Of a stretch of DNA of 64,000 bases, positions 18,346-27,492 are shown piece by piece (within the stretch, counting starts at the first letter, position 1; each line of letters begins with the position of its first letter). The notes beneath the pieces were generated by a model, which was given only the letters and a program-made list of their open reading frames with translations, searched no databases and was not told where the DNA came from. The stretch lies in contig CBDICR010000007.1 in NCBI GenBank assembly GCA_965277425.1, positions 1,302,001-1,366,000 on the forward strand, read 5' to 3'. The DNA comes from Poindextera sp965277425 (lineage in GTDB: Bacteria; Pseudomonadota; Alphaproteobacteria; Caulobacterales; Caulobacteraceae). The translations under genes and the position numbers were made by a program.

Positions 18346-19209
18346 TCACCCCTTCGGCCGCAGATCCGCGCCCCAGCTGTAGACGGGCGGATTGGCGTCG
18401 CCGAGGACGATGTTCCGCTGGCGGCGGATCATGTCGCGCCAATGTTCGGTGTTGAACACATAGAAGCGATTGGCCTTCAAGGCGTCGAGAACCTGCTCGG
18501 CCACCTGCGCCGCCGGCGCGCCGCGCGCCTGGAAGGCGTCGGTGTCGCGCCGGCGCTCCAGGTCGGCGCTCTCCCGATCGCTCCAGGGCCGGTCGCCCTG
18601 CGGCCGGTTTCGCCAGGCGCGATGGATCTGGGTGTCCACCATGCCCGGGCAAACCACCGACACGCCGACCTGGGTGTTGGCGGCGACGAGCTCGCTGTAA
18701 AGGGCGAGACTCAGTGAGACCGCCGCCGCCTTCGACGAGCAATAGGGCGCGTGTTCGCCGATGCCCACAAAAGCGGCCTCCGAGGCGGTGTTGATGATGT
18801 GCGCGGGCTCGCCCTGCGCGATCAGGATCGGCGTGAAGGCCTTGATCCCGTGCACCAGGCCCCAGACGTTGACGTCATAGACCCAGCGCCAGTCGTCCAG
18901 GCTCATCTTCCAGGTCGGGCCGGTGATGGAGACGCCGGCGTTGTTGCAGACCACGTGGACCTTGCCGAAGGCGCTCAGCGCCGACTGTGCGAGGGCCTCG
19001 ACATCGGCATAGCGCGACACGTCGGTGCGAAAACCCACCGCCTCGAAGGATTTCGCGCGGAGGTCGGCGACCGCCCGATCCAGCCTTTCAGCCTCGATGT
19101 CGGCGATCACCAGACGCATGCCTTCCGCGCCGAACGCCTCGGCCATGGCCAGGCCGATGCCGCTGGCGCCGCCGGTGATCACCGCCACCCGGCCCTTCAA
19201 ATCTTCCAC
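18346..19209 (-). CDS. Short-chain dehydrogenase/reductase
   Basis: 287-aa NAD(P)-dependent oxidoreductase. The cofactor motif TGGASGIGLA is at the N-terminus, NNAG follows near residue 90, and the catalytic pair is in APYCSSKAA (YxxxK) preceded by a serine in NTASEAAF. It is about 30 residues longer than classical 250-aa SDRs, with a C-terminal extension that includes FYVFNTEHWRDMIRR. The hydrolase gene lies 30 bp upstream on the same strand, so the two form an operon. An alcohol or ketone intermediate in the catabolic cluster is the likely substrate. Confidence 0.9.
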   Translation of the reverse strand: MEDLKGRVAVITGGASGIGLAMAEAFGAEGMRLVIADIEAERLDRAVADLRAKSFEAVGFRTDVSRYADVEALAQSALSAFGKVHVVCNNAGVSITGPTWKMSLDDWRWVYDVNVWGLVHGIKAFTPILIAQGEPAHIINTASEAAFVGIGEHAPYCSSKAAAVSLSLALYSELVAANTQVGVSVVCPGMVDTQIHRAWRNRPQGDRPWSDRESADLERRRDTDAFQARGAPAAQVAEQVLDALKANRFYVFNTEHWRDMIRRQRNIVLGDANPPVYSWGADLRPKG

Positions 19210-19239
19210 GCGTCCACTCCTTGTCGTCGCGGCCAGCCG

Positions 19240-20109
19240 TCACAGGTGCTTGTCGAACCAGTCGAGGGCGAGCTGGCGCGCCGGCGCCAGGTGCTGGTCG
19301 TAGACCTGGTAATGGGTGCACGGGAACGTCGCCCGCTCGGCCGGGGCGTTCTGGCGCACGATCGCGTAGGCCGCGCCGCCCTGCAGCGCCGGCTCGTTGT
19401 ATTCCTCGAACTCGGCGTCGATAAACAGGCTGGGGACGCGGATGTTTTCCGCAGCCTCGAGCGGCGAGAAACCCCACTGGCGCGCGATGTCGGGCGTGCC
19501 GCGCAGGCCGGGCGCGCCATCGACGCCTTGCGGGACCGGCGGGTCGATGCGGCCGCGGGCCTTGTCCGCCATGCGCCTGTAGGCGAGGTCGCGATACCAG
19601 TCCTGGCGCGGATGGCCATAGCCGCCGATCTGGGCCACCAGCGCCTTCACCCGCTCGTCCGTGCCGGTGACGAAGGTCGCCAGGCCGCCGCCGTAGCTGG
19701 AGCCCCACAGGCCGACACGGGCCGGATCGACCCCGTCCTCGGTGAGCAGCCAGGCCAGGCAGGCGCGAATGTCGGCGACCTGGTCGACCGGATCGATCCC
19801 CTCGCGGATCACCCTCGCCTTGACGGTTTGCTCGCCGGCCTTAGTCAGCCGCAAGGTATCCGCGGCCGGGATCAGCCGCCCGTCGCTCTCGCCCCAGCCG
19901 CGATAGTCGAACACCAAGCAAACATAGCCGGCGCCGGCAAAGGCTTCGGAATAGAGTTGGATCAAATGCTCCTTCAGCCCGCCCCAGCCGTGGCAGAGCA
20001 GGATGGCGGGGCGAGGCCCGGGCGCGTCCCTGGGCGTCATCACGACGGCGGCCAACCGCGAGCCCTCGGACCAGACCGACACCGGTCTGTGTTCGATCGA
20101 ATAGGCCAC
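19240..20109 (-). CDS. Alpha/beta hydrolase (dienelactone-hydrolase-like)
   Basis: 289-aa serine hydrolase. ILLCHGWGGLKEHLIQLYSEAF carries the oxyanion HG motif, FDYRGWGESDG follows, and the nucleophile elbow is GSSYGG. The catalytic acid is probably in LFIDAEFEEYN and the histidine is in PCTHYQVYD near the C-terminus. No signal peptide is seen, so it is cytoplasmic. It is the first gene of a two-gene minus-strand operon with the SDR and is divergent from the TonB receptor across a region with a perfect palindrome at 20217-20239. It probably opens an ester or lactone in the cluster's pathway. Confidence 0.85.
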   Translation of the reverse strand: MAYSIEHRPVSVWSEGSRLAAVVMTPRDAPGPRPAILLCHGWGGLKEHLIQLYSEAFAGAGYVCLVFDYRGWGESDGRLIPAADTLRLTKAGEQTVKARVIREGIDPVDQVADIRACLAWLLTEDGVDPARVGLWGSSYGGGLATFVTGTDERVKALVAQIGGYGHPRQDWYRDLAYRRMADKARGRIDPPVPQGVDGAPGLRGTPDIARQWGFSPLEAAENIRVPSLFIDAEFEEYNEPALQGGAAYAIVRQNAPAERATFPCTHYQVYDQHLAPARQLALDWFDKHL

Positions 20110-20216
20110 GGGTCAATCCTCCTCAAATTCCGGTTCGCCGCGCGAGCCAGGGCGCTGCGGCGCGAACGCCACACCCGCCACGGATAGCGCCGCTCACCCA
20201 TACGTCACCATACCGG

Positions 20217-20239
20217 ATCGTCAAAAACTATTTGACGAT
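20217..20239. promoter_or_regulatory. Perfect 9-5-9 palindrome, candidate TetR operator
   Basis: ATCGTCAAA, five bases, TTTGACGAT. The two 9-base arms are perfect inverted repeats. It lies in the 246-bp region between the divergent hydrolase/SDR operon and the TonB-receptor gene, the right place for a shared repressor site. A tandem TetR regulator is encoded just beyond the receptor. The link between them is inferred. Confidence 0.6.
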
Positions 20240-20355
20240 ACGCGGCGCATACCTGATGCTCAAACCACTCCGGCGCCATCCCGCTGCGGCCTAAGACTCG
20301 CGGCGGCGCCGGCAAGTCAAATCGGGCCTGACGCGAAGTCGGCTAAGGGGGGAAG

Positions 20356-22977
20356 ATGTTCCAACGCAAACGGTTGATGCTGTCCTGCGCCATCGGCGCG
20401 ATGCTGTTGAGCGCGGGCGTTGCAACCGCGCAAGGCGCCTCGCCAAACCAGGCCCAGCCGACGACGGAAAGCCCGTCAACGGCGGCGACCACCGACGCCG
20501 CCAAACGCGCCAACGAGACCTCGCAGAGCACCCAGGCGGCGTCCGCCGCGGCGGTCGGCGAGGTCGTGGTCACGGCCACCTCCCGGCGCGTCGCCCTCCA
20601 GCATCTGCCCGTGGCCGCCTCCGCCTACACCGACCAGCGCCGCAACCTGGTCGGTATCGAGACCTCAAGCGATATCGTCAACTTCACGCCCAGCATGAGC
20701 CTGAACGGCGAGTTCCTCAGCCTTCGCGGCGTCGGGCGCTATACCGACGAACTCGGAACCGATCCGGGCGTCGCGGTCTTCGTCGACGGCATCTACACCG
20801 CCTCGCCCGACTATCTGAACCAGCCGGACTTCTTTTCCGATCGAATCGAGGTGTTGCGCGGGCCGCAAGGCACCCTGGGCGGTGAAAACGACATCGGCGG
20901 CTCGGTGAACGTCGTCGAAAAGCGGCCGACGGACGCGTTTCACGAGGAAGGCCGCATCGGCTTCAACAATTACGACTATCTCTATACGGACCTCTCGGTC
21001 TCGGGACCGATCACCGATAAGTTGAGCTTCCGGCTCGCCGACGCCTTCGCCGACCAGCCCCGCTACAACGGTTTCAACAAAAACCTCGACAGTTCCGTCT
21101 ATCCCGGATCGGGTTCGTCAAATCTGCTCGAGGGCCAGCTGGAATGGAAGCCGACCAGCAATTTCGACGCCTGGTTCAAGGTCCAAAACTTCGAGAACGA
21201 CAACGCGGCCACCTATGGCGCCAATCCAACCCAGTACGCCATCTCGACGGTGAGCTATTGCCCCACGATCAACGGCGTCCCCGATCTGTGTCTTGGCCCG
21301 AATGGATCGTCCCTCTTCCTCGCTCAAACGCCGCCGGTCGGCAATCCGCAGCTCAACAGTCACCGGCCCAACTATGTCGTCGATGACAACACCGTGGGCT
21401 ACACCAAGGAGAAGAACGACTACACCTTCACCACACAGCTAACCTGGTCGCTTCCCGGCGCAACCCTGGAATATATCGGCGGCTACAGCCAATACGACTA
21501 CGAATATCTCAGCGATGGCGACGGCACGCCCTCGAACGCCTTCGGATTCAACCTGGTCAGCGCGACCACCACGGGCAATCAATGGGAGAAGTCGTACCAG
21601 AACGAAATTCAGCTAAAATCCGACAACGCCAGCAAACTGAAATGGATTGTCGGCGCATTCCAGTATCACAGCAATTATTATGCGCCCTACTATAACGAAG
21701 AGCCCAATAATCCATCGCTGGTCGACCCGGTATTCGCCACCGGGCCAGGCGCGGCCAATTGTGCAACCACCGGCCCGATCCCCGGCAGCTGCCCGTTGGC
21801 GGCGCCCAATCCACACCGCGCCGTCTATTCGCAGATCGCCAACCTGAGCGACGAATCGGAAGCCATCTACGGCAATGCCGACTACAGCATTACGGACAAT
21901 TTGAAGCTGACCGGCGGCCTGCGATACAATTGGGATGACAAGCAGGGCGATATCACCTTCCGCAATATCTTCGATACCGCGGGGGTGTTCTTCGATCCGC
22001 CCCTTTACGCCCTGGACGTCACGCCATCGCCCTCGCATGAGTCGGCCAATATTTCGTCGTCGGACTGGACCGGCAAGGTCGGGGTCGAATACCAGCCCGA
22101 CCCCAGCACCCTGGCCTATGCGGACGTCAGCAAGGGCTACAAGTCCGGCGGCCTTGGCCTGGTTCAGAAAATCCCGATCGCGGAAGTGCCGCCGGAAACC
22201 CTCTACGACTATGAAGCCGGCGTCAAAAAGACCTTCGGCGGGCAACTGCTCATCGATGCGGACGTCTACTATTACGACTATCACAACCTTCAGCAGCTCT
22301 TGCCGACGCTGGATTCGGCCACCGGCGTCGTCTTCCCGGAATTGGTCAGCGCCCAGAGGGCGCGCAACTACGGGTTCGAACTGGAATCGGTCTGGTCGCC
22401 AACGCAGGATTTCCAGCTTACGTTCAACTACTCCTATCTCAACGCCAGGTTCACGCAGTTCAGCCTGCCCGGCGGCATCACCGACGTCTCGGAATTGGCG
22501 CCGGGATGCACAGGCACGGGAACGCCGGGCCCGGCGGGAACCCCAGGCCAGTGCGCCGCCGCCTATCACACCAACCTCAACGGCAATGTGATTCCGCAGT
22601 CACCGGAAAACAAGGTGACCATAAACCCGGTCTATACGATGCATTTCCCGGTCGGGAAGGTTACCGTCTCGGCGACCTACGCCTTTGTCGACAAGCAGTA
22701 TTACAGCTTCTTCAACAATCCTGGCTTCCAGGCCCCATCCTATTCCGATCTTGATCTAAGGTTGCTTTATCAACCCACGCGCGGCCACTTTACGTTTATC
22801 CTTTTCGCGCGCAACGTGACCAATCAGCTTCAGATCATCAACTACTCCACCGGCGCCTTCTTTAACGGGCCGGCCAACCTCATCAAGTCCCCCGCCGGCT
22901 TTCCGAGTTCGGGTCAGGTCACCTATTTCACCAACCCGCCGCGGACCTTCGGCGCGGAGCTGCAGGTCAGGTTTTAG
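20356..22977 (+). CDS. TonB-dependent outer-membrane receptor
   Basis: 873-aa receptor. It has a signal peptide (MFQRKRLMLSCAIGAMLLSAGVATAQG), a low-complexity linker, a TonB-box-like EVVVTATSRR, and then a plug domain with VEVLRGPQGTLGGENDIGGSVNVVEKRP-type wording around residues 150-195. The rest alternates aromatic residues like a 22-strand barrel and ends in FGAELQVRF, a typical terminal F. It imports a substrate larger than about 600 Da or one that is scarce, using energy from ExbB-ExbD-TonB. Its neighbours suggest the compound attacked by the hydrolase, SDR and dioxygenase. It is not a siderophore receptor by any obvious signal. Confidence 0.92.
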   Translation: MFQRKRLMLSCAIGAMLLSAGVATAQGASPNQAQPTTESPSTAATTDAAKRANETSQSTQAASAAAVGEVVVTATSRRVALQHLPVAASAYTDQRRNLVGIETSSDIVNFTPSMSLNGEFLSLRGVGRYTDELGTDPGVAVFVDGIYTASPDYLNQPDFFSDRIEVLRGPQGTLGGENDIGGSVNVVEKRPTDAFHEEGRIGFNNYDYLYTDLSVSGPITDKLSFRLADAFADQPRYNGFNKNLDSSVYPGSGSSNLLEGQLEWKPTSNFDAWFKVQNFENDNAATYGANPTQYAISTVSYCPTINGVPDLCLGPNGSSLFLAQTPPVGNPQLNSHRPNYVVDDNTVGYTKEKNDYTFTTQLTWSLPGATLEYIGGYSQYDYEYLSDGDGTPSNAFGFNLVSATTTGNQWEKSYQNEIQLKSDNASKLKWIVGAFQYHSNYYAPYYNEEPNNPSLVDPVFATGPGAANCATTGPIPGSCPLAAPNPHRAVYSQIANLSDESEAIYGNADYSITDNLKLTGGLRYNWDDKQGDITFRNIFDTAGVFFDPPLYALDVTPSPSHESANISSSDWTGKVGVEYQPDPSTLAYADVSKGYKSGGLGLVQKIPIAEVPPETLYDYEAGVKKTFGGQLLIDADVYYYDYHNLQQLLPTLDSATGVVFPELVSAQRARNYGFELESVWSPTQDFQLTFNYSYLNARFTQFSLPGGITDVSELAPGCTGTGTPGPAGTPGQCAAAYHTNLNGNVIPQSPENKVTINPVYTMHFPVGKVTVSATYAFVDKQYYSFFNNPGFQAPSYSDLDLRLLYQPTRGHFTFILFARNVTNQLQIINYSTGAFFNGPANLIKSPAGFPSSGQVTYFTNPPRTFGAELQVRF

Positions 22978-23228
22978 AGCGTTCGGGCCCTTGGCGCGCG
23001 CGCTGGTTCCGGCGCAGATGGCGGCGACGTCGGCCCTGGCCAGGCCGTCGCGCTGCAGCGCCGTCGCGATCCGGTCCATCGGAGCGTCTGTGTCATTGCA
23101 TCCTCGAGGGATGAGATTTGAGCGATTGGCATGCGAAGCCATGAAGTCTCGCAACGCCATCGCGACCTGCGCGTAGCGCAAGCCCAATCTTCCTGGCCGG
23201 ACGACGACCCCTGTCGCGACCAAGCGCC

Positions 23229-24554
23229 CTAAACGGCGCGTATCGGCGCCCGCATGCCCTGGAACAGAGGCTGCAGGAAAAACCCGCTGGCCTGTTTCGG
23301 CGAAAGGCCGCCGGCCCAATAGCCGAGTTCCGCCGCGGCGTTGAGCATGCCGGTAATCATCTGCGCGCCGATATTGGCGTCGACCGGCCGGATCGAGCCG
23401 TCGGCGATCCCGTCGCTGATCACCGCGGCGAAATAGGCGGACACCCGGTCGAATTTCATGATCAATTGCGCCTGGATGGTATCGGGCACCGAGGTCAGGG
23501 CGGAGGTGCGCAGCAGCGGCGTCTCGCCGGAAACCTGGAACTCCACGAGCGCCGCCGAGATCGAGCACAACCGATCCCATCCGCTTGCGGCGCCGTGTTC
23601 AGCCGCGCGCTGGGCGCTGCGCATGATGTTGATGGTGCGTTCGAAACAGGCGACCACCAGATCGTCCTTGGCCTCGTTGTGATGGTAGAATGAGCCCTTG
23701 GTCACGCTCAGGCGTGCGGAAATCTTTTCGACAGAAGCGCCAAGATAGCCCTGTTCGTTGATGAGTTCGGTGGCCGCGCGCAGGAAGGTCGCGCGCGAAA
23801 TCTCGCTGCTGGGCTCCGCCACCGGGACGGCTAGCGGCTTGGGCGCCCAGGCCCGTCCCTTGCCGCCCAAACCGTGCTCGAGGATATCCAGCATGCGGTC
23901 GCCGGCGCGGGCATAATCGTCCGGATCGAGTTTCGGCAGCCAGGCGATCGCCCAGAACAGCTGGGACAGAATGTGGTGGGTCCGCGCATTGAGCACGGAA
24001 CGATCAACCTCGGCGGCGGGATCGGACTCAAGTAGGGCGCGCGCGCGTCGAAACATGTCCACATAGGCCTGGTTCACCGTGGCGTCGTCGAGAGCGCGGA
24101 CATCGTTGAAGAAGGCGATCGGGTTGGCGGCGCCCGTCGCCACGTCACGCCGGAGCTCGACGTAGCGCCGGACCAAGATGGCGAGGCGCTGCTCGGCGGT
24201 GGACCCCTGGGCCGCCTCGTCGATCAGCTGGTTGTAGGTTTCGATCCCTTTCAGAAAACAGGCCGCCGCCAAGTCTTCCTTGTTGGCGAAATAGTAGATG
24301 ATCCCCGTCGGAACCAGCTTCAGCTTGGCGGCGACGTCGGAGAGCGTCATGCCCTTGACGCCCTTGTGGTTAAGCACCCCGATCGCCGACTCGATGATCG
24401 CTTCCTGGCGCAGGCGATACCTGTCGGTGCGAGCGACGCCAGGCGCGCCCTCGGCCGACGTCGCGGCCGGCTTGGCCTTCCCCGCCCTGGCCCTCGTCTC
24501 ACCCGGCACTAAGTCGTCCCGATCACGGTAAAGACCGGTATCCCTGGGGGGCAT
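23229..24554 (-). CDS. Tandem (double) TetR-family regulator
   Basis: 441-aa protein with two complete TetR units. The first HTH is in IIESAIGVLNHKGVKGMTLSDVAAKLKLVPTGIIYYFANKEDL (about residues 50-95). The second is in FLRAATELINEQGYLGASVEKISARLSVTKGSFYHHNEAKDDL (about 255-300). A ligand-binding helical region follows each. Single TetR proteins are about 200 aa, so this is a fusion or internal duplication. The two HTHs are clearly diverged. It is convergent with the TonB-receptor gene and probably controls the receptor/hydrolase/SDR cluster in response to its substrate. Confidence 0.9.
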   Translation of the reverse strand: MPPRDTGLYRDRDDLVPGETRARAGKAKPAATSAEGAPGVARTDRYRLRQEAIIESAIGVLNHKGVKGMTLSDVAAKLKLVPTGIIYYFANKEDLAAACFLKGIETYNQLIDEAAQGSTAEQRLAILVRRYVELRRDVATGAANPIAFFNDVRALDDATVNQAYVDMFRRARALLESDPAAEVDRSVLNARTHHILSQLFWAIAWLPKLDPDDYARAGDRMLDILEHGLGGKGRAWAPKPLAVPVAEPSSEISRATFLRAATELINEQGYLGASVEKISARLSVTKGSFYHHNEAKDDLVVACFERTINIMRSAQRAAEHGAASGWDRLCSISAALVEFQVSGETPLLRTSALTSVPDTIQAQLIMKFDRVSAYFAAVISDGIADGSIRPVDANIGAQMITGMLNAAAELGYWAGGLSPKQASGFFLQPLFQGMRAPIRAV

Positions 24555-24984
24555 GGATCGTAGAGGTCTCTGCGAAGGGTCATGGTCTCGGTGATCGGAG
24601 GAGGCCTTACGGACGGCGGACTCAAACTTGGGCGGCGTCGCTCAGTCTATCATGAAGCTTCGACCCAGCGCAGCCTGCAGGCCGGCCCGGCGACGCTGGT
24701 GAAAGGCTGCCCTGAATTTCGGCAGAATTGAATATTCAGTATGCCATGTCCGGCGGCAACGCGCCACAATCGTCCATCATTGCACCGGTTTGCTGACAGC
24801 TGCGGTCCGCCGCCGCCGTCCATCTGGCCGCTCAGGCGCCCGATCGGCTTTGATCGGCTTCGGATCGGCGATTGCTCGGCTGCGGATCCTTTCGGTTCAA
24901 GCGGCGGCGAGGCTCAATGGGTCTCATCGCAGCCCCGCCCTCGACGCATCGACATGCCGGGGCGACCCAAAGGGGGAACTTGAA
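24555..24984. other. Intergenic, no gene seen
   Basis: This 430-bp gap lies between the divergent tandem-TetR and UrcA genes. Short frames on both strands lack any recognisable pattern. It should hold both promoters. AT-rich bases around 24720-24745 (TTGAATATTCAGTATGCC) are the best candidate for a core promoter of the plus-strand gene. Confidence 0.45.
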
Positions 24985-25338
24985 ATGACACGTAGTTTCA
25001 CGGCTGGCCTGGCCGGCCTGACCATCGCCGCCGCCGCCGTGGCGATGGCCGGCGCGGCCGCCGCACAGGCCGCGGACGGGGGAAGCAGCATCAAGGTGCG
25101 CTTCGACGATCTCAACGTCGCCAGCGCCGCCGGCGCGCAAGTCCTTTTGGACCGCATCGACGCGGCCGCGGCGAAATCCTGCGGCGGCGCGCCCGACATA
25201 CGCCTCATGCCCGAGCACGCCAGCTTTGAGGCCTGTCGCAAGGCGGCCATCGCCCAGGCCGTAACGGCCGTCGACCAGCCCATGCTGACCGCGGCCGCCG
25301 GGGCGCTCGTCGAGGGCCCGGTTCTCGCTCGCCGTTGA
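24985..25338 (+). CDS. UrcA family protein
   Basis: 117-aa exported protein. It begins with a signal peptide (MTRSFTAGLAGLTIAAAAVAMAGAAAAQA). Then comes SSIKVRFDDLNVASAAGAQVLLDRIDAAAAKSCG, the pattern of the UrcA family common in Caulobacter and sphingomonads. Two cysteines, in AAKSCGG and FEACRKAAI, could form a periplasmic disulfide. The ATG at 24985 is preceded by GGGGGAA. Function of the family is unknown. Confidence 0.85.
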   Translation: MTRSFTAGLAGLTIAAAAVAMAGAAAAQAADGGSSIKVRFDDLNVASAAGAQVLLDRIDAAAAKSCGGAPDIRLMPEHASFEACRKAAIAQAVTAVDQPMLTAAAGALVEGPVLARR

Positions 25339-25377
25339 TGGACGTCCGTCCGGCGACGAGGGCGCGAAGACGGGAAG

Positions 25378-26838
25378 TCAGAGGCCGGCGATCCTCGAGA
25401 GCGTCGACATGTCCAGGCTGCGCTCGAGCATCGCGGCCACCTCGTCGAGGGCGGCGTCGACGCTTCGGCCATGGTCCAGGCCGGCGGAGCGCACACCGAA
25501 GCGGGCGAGCAGGGCCGCGCGCCCCGGACCGCGGTCGAACAGGCCATGCACATAGGCGCCGGCGATGCGGCCATCCGCGCTGACGGCCCCCTCGCCCTCG
25601 CCGCCCTCACGCCGCAGGAACGGCCTGGCCAGGCCGGCGCCCCGGGTGACGCCGATGTGGATCTCGTAACCCGTAAAGGCCCCGCCCCCGTCGGCGAACT
25701 CGCCCGACACGGCGCGCAAGGTCTTGGCCGGCGACATCACCGTCTCGATGTCGAGCAGTCCCAGTCCCTCCGCCTCGCCGGGCGGGCCCTCGACGCCGTC
25801 CGGATCGGCGATGCGCCGGCCCAGCATCTGAAAGCCGCCGCAGATTCCCAGAACCCGCCCGCCGCGACGCACATGGGCGGCGATGTCGATGTCCCACCCC
25901 TGGGCGCGCAGGAAGGCCAGATCGGCCAGGGTCGCCTTGGTCCCCGGCAGGATGACTAGATCGGCGTCTCCCGGCAGGGCCCGACCGGGCGGCGTAAAGC
26001 TGAAATCGACCTGCGGCTCGGCCTTGAGCGGATCGAAATCGTCGAAATTGGCGATGCGCGAGACCAGGGGCGCGACGATCTTCAAGCGGCGTTCTCCAAC
26101 GGCGCCGGGCGAGCGGTCGAGCACCACGGCGTCCTCGGCGGGCAGGCCACGGGCCGCGGCGAGCCAGGGGACCATGCCCAGGTCGCGCCAGCCGGTGCGG
26201 GCGGCGATATCGCGGCGCCCGGCGTCGAACAGGCTGGGATCGCCGCGAAACTTGTTGATCACAAAGCCCTTGATCCGCGCCCGATCGGCGCCGTCCAATA
26301 CGGCGTGGGCGCCGACCAGGGCGGCGATCACATGGCCCCGATCGATATCGCCGATGAGCACCACGGGCGTGTCGGCGGCCTGGGCGAAACCCATATTGGC
26401 GATGTCGTTGGCCCTGAGATTGGTCTCGGCCGGGCTGCCGGCGCCCTCGATGAGGACCAGATCGGCCTCGGCCATGAGATGCTGGAAGCTCTCCACCGCC
26501 AGTGCGAGCAGGACCGTCTTGCGGGATTGGAAGTCCCGCGCCTCCAGCGTCCCGTCGATGCGTCCGCGGACAATGAGCTGGGCGCCGATATCGCTCTGCG
26601 GCTTCAGCAGCACCGGGTTCATATGCACGCTCGGCGGCGTGCGGCAGGCCTGGGCTTGCAGCGCCTGGGCGCGGCCGATCTCGCCGCCGTCGGCGGTGAC
26701 CGCGGCGTTGTTGCTCATGGTCTGCGGCTTGAACGGCCGGACGACCAGGCCGCGATCGGTGAACAGCCGGCAAAGGCCCGCAACCAGAGTCGATTTGCCG
26801 ACGTCGGATCCGCAGCCTTGGATCATCAGCGCCGGCAT
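25378..26838 (-). CDS. cobQ: Cobyric acid synthase
   Basis: 486-aa enzyme of cobalamin synthesis that amidates four carboxylates of adenosylcobyrinic acid diamide using glutamine and ATP. The N-terminal ATPase domain starts IQGCGSDVGKSTLVAGLCRLF and continues KPQTMSNNAAVTADGGEIGRAQ. The C-terminal glutaminase domain has the nucleophile in VLGICGGFQMLG and the histidine in AYVHGLFD. The ATG at 26838 gives the normal family length, and the longer reading from 27030 adds non-conserved residues. It is divergent from a riboswitch-controlled btuB gene. Confidence 0.95.
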   Translation of the reverse strand: MPALMIQGCGSDVGKSTLVAGLCRLFTDRGLVVRPFKPQTMSNNAAVTADGGEIGRAQALQAQACRTPPSVHMNPVLLKPQSDIGAQLIVRGRIDGTLEARDFQSRKTVLLALAVESFQHLMAEADLVLIEGAGSPAETNLRANDIANMGFAQAADTPVVLIGDIDRGHVIAALVGAHAVLDGADRARIKGFVINKFRGDPSLFDAGRRDIAARTGWRDLGMVPWLAAARGLPAEDAVVLDRSPGAVGERRLKIVAPLVSRIANFDDFDPLKAEPQVDFSFTPPGRALPGDADLVILPGTKATLADLAFLRAQGWDIDIAAHVRRGGRVLGICGGFQMLGRRIADPDGVEGPPGEAEGLGLLDIETVMSPAKTLRAVSGEFADGGGAFTGYEIHIGVTRGAGLARPFLRREGGEGEGAVSADGRIAGAYVHGLFDRGPGRAALLARFGVRSAGLDHGRSVDAALDEVAAMLERSLDMSTLSRIAGL

Positions 26839-27099
26839 GCCCGACCTCCCGTGACCAGCCGGGTTCGGGCGGTGCGCAGCGCGCGGGGCGCGGGATCGAG
26901 CCCGGTGAAGTTGTCCATCCGCCGTCCCTAGACCTTCGCTCGAGGCCAATATAGGCCGCGCGAGGCGGCGCGCCGTCCTGAAACCTGGTCTGGCGGACCG
27001 TGTTGGCGATGTGCGCTCGCGCGCGATCAAACCGTTGCCTTGCGCGACGGCTTGACGTAGGCGGTGATTATTCCGGTTCGGCGATCTCTGTCGCCCGAG

Positions 27100-27303
27100 C
27101 CGGAACGATTTCGCGCTGGCGCCCGAGAGGGCTTAACGGGAACGCGGTGAGGAGCGTCTTCAGCTCCAAATCCGAGGCTGTCCCTGCAACTGTAAGCGGC
27201 GAGCGCGGCCTGCAAGGCGATCCGGATTTCCGGGCCGCAGCCACTGGGGTCACCCCTGGGAAGGCGCAAGCCGCGTGATGACCCGTGAGCCAGGAGACCG
27301 GCT
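27100..27303 (+). ncRNA. Cobalamin (adenosylcobalamin) riboswitch
   Basis: The conserved core is plain: GGCTTAACGGGAACGCGGTG at about 27130-27149, GCTGTCCCTGCAACTGTAAGC at about 27177-27197, GCCACTGGGG and CTGGGAAGGCG around 27239-27265, and the terminal GTGATGACCCGTGAGCCAGGAGACCGG. The last is the B12 box. It is 190 bases upstream of the btuB start on the same strand and should switch that gene off when cobalamin is plentiful. Outer boundaries are approximate. Confidence 0.95.
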
Positions 27304-27492
27304 AGCGCGGGTCGCTCTTGCCCTGGCCCAGGGGATGGCCAAGGCACGGAACCTCCGTCTGAGCGACGAATCTGCGGCGGGAGCCGCATCGGTTCGCGTG
27401 ACGGGCGCCCGGGCGTCCGCCCAGTTACGTGGGCCGACCGTTCGCGCGGATGCTCCCTCCGATGTCGCTGTCGACGCGCCGGGGGTATCGAA

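Noticed and set aside
22978..23228. A possible minus-strand gene fragment after the TonB receptor (ATALQRDGLARADVAAICAG)
   Set aside because: It faintly resembles the C-terminus of amidohydrolases, but it is too short and has no further match to support a call.
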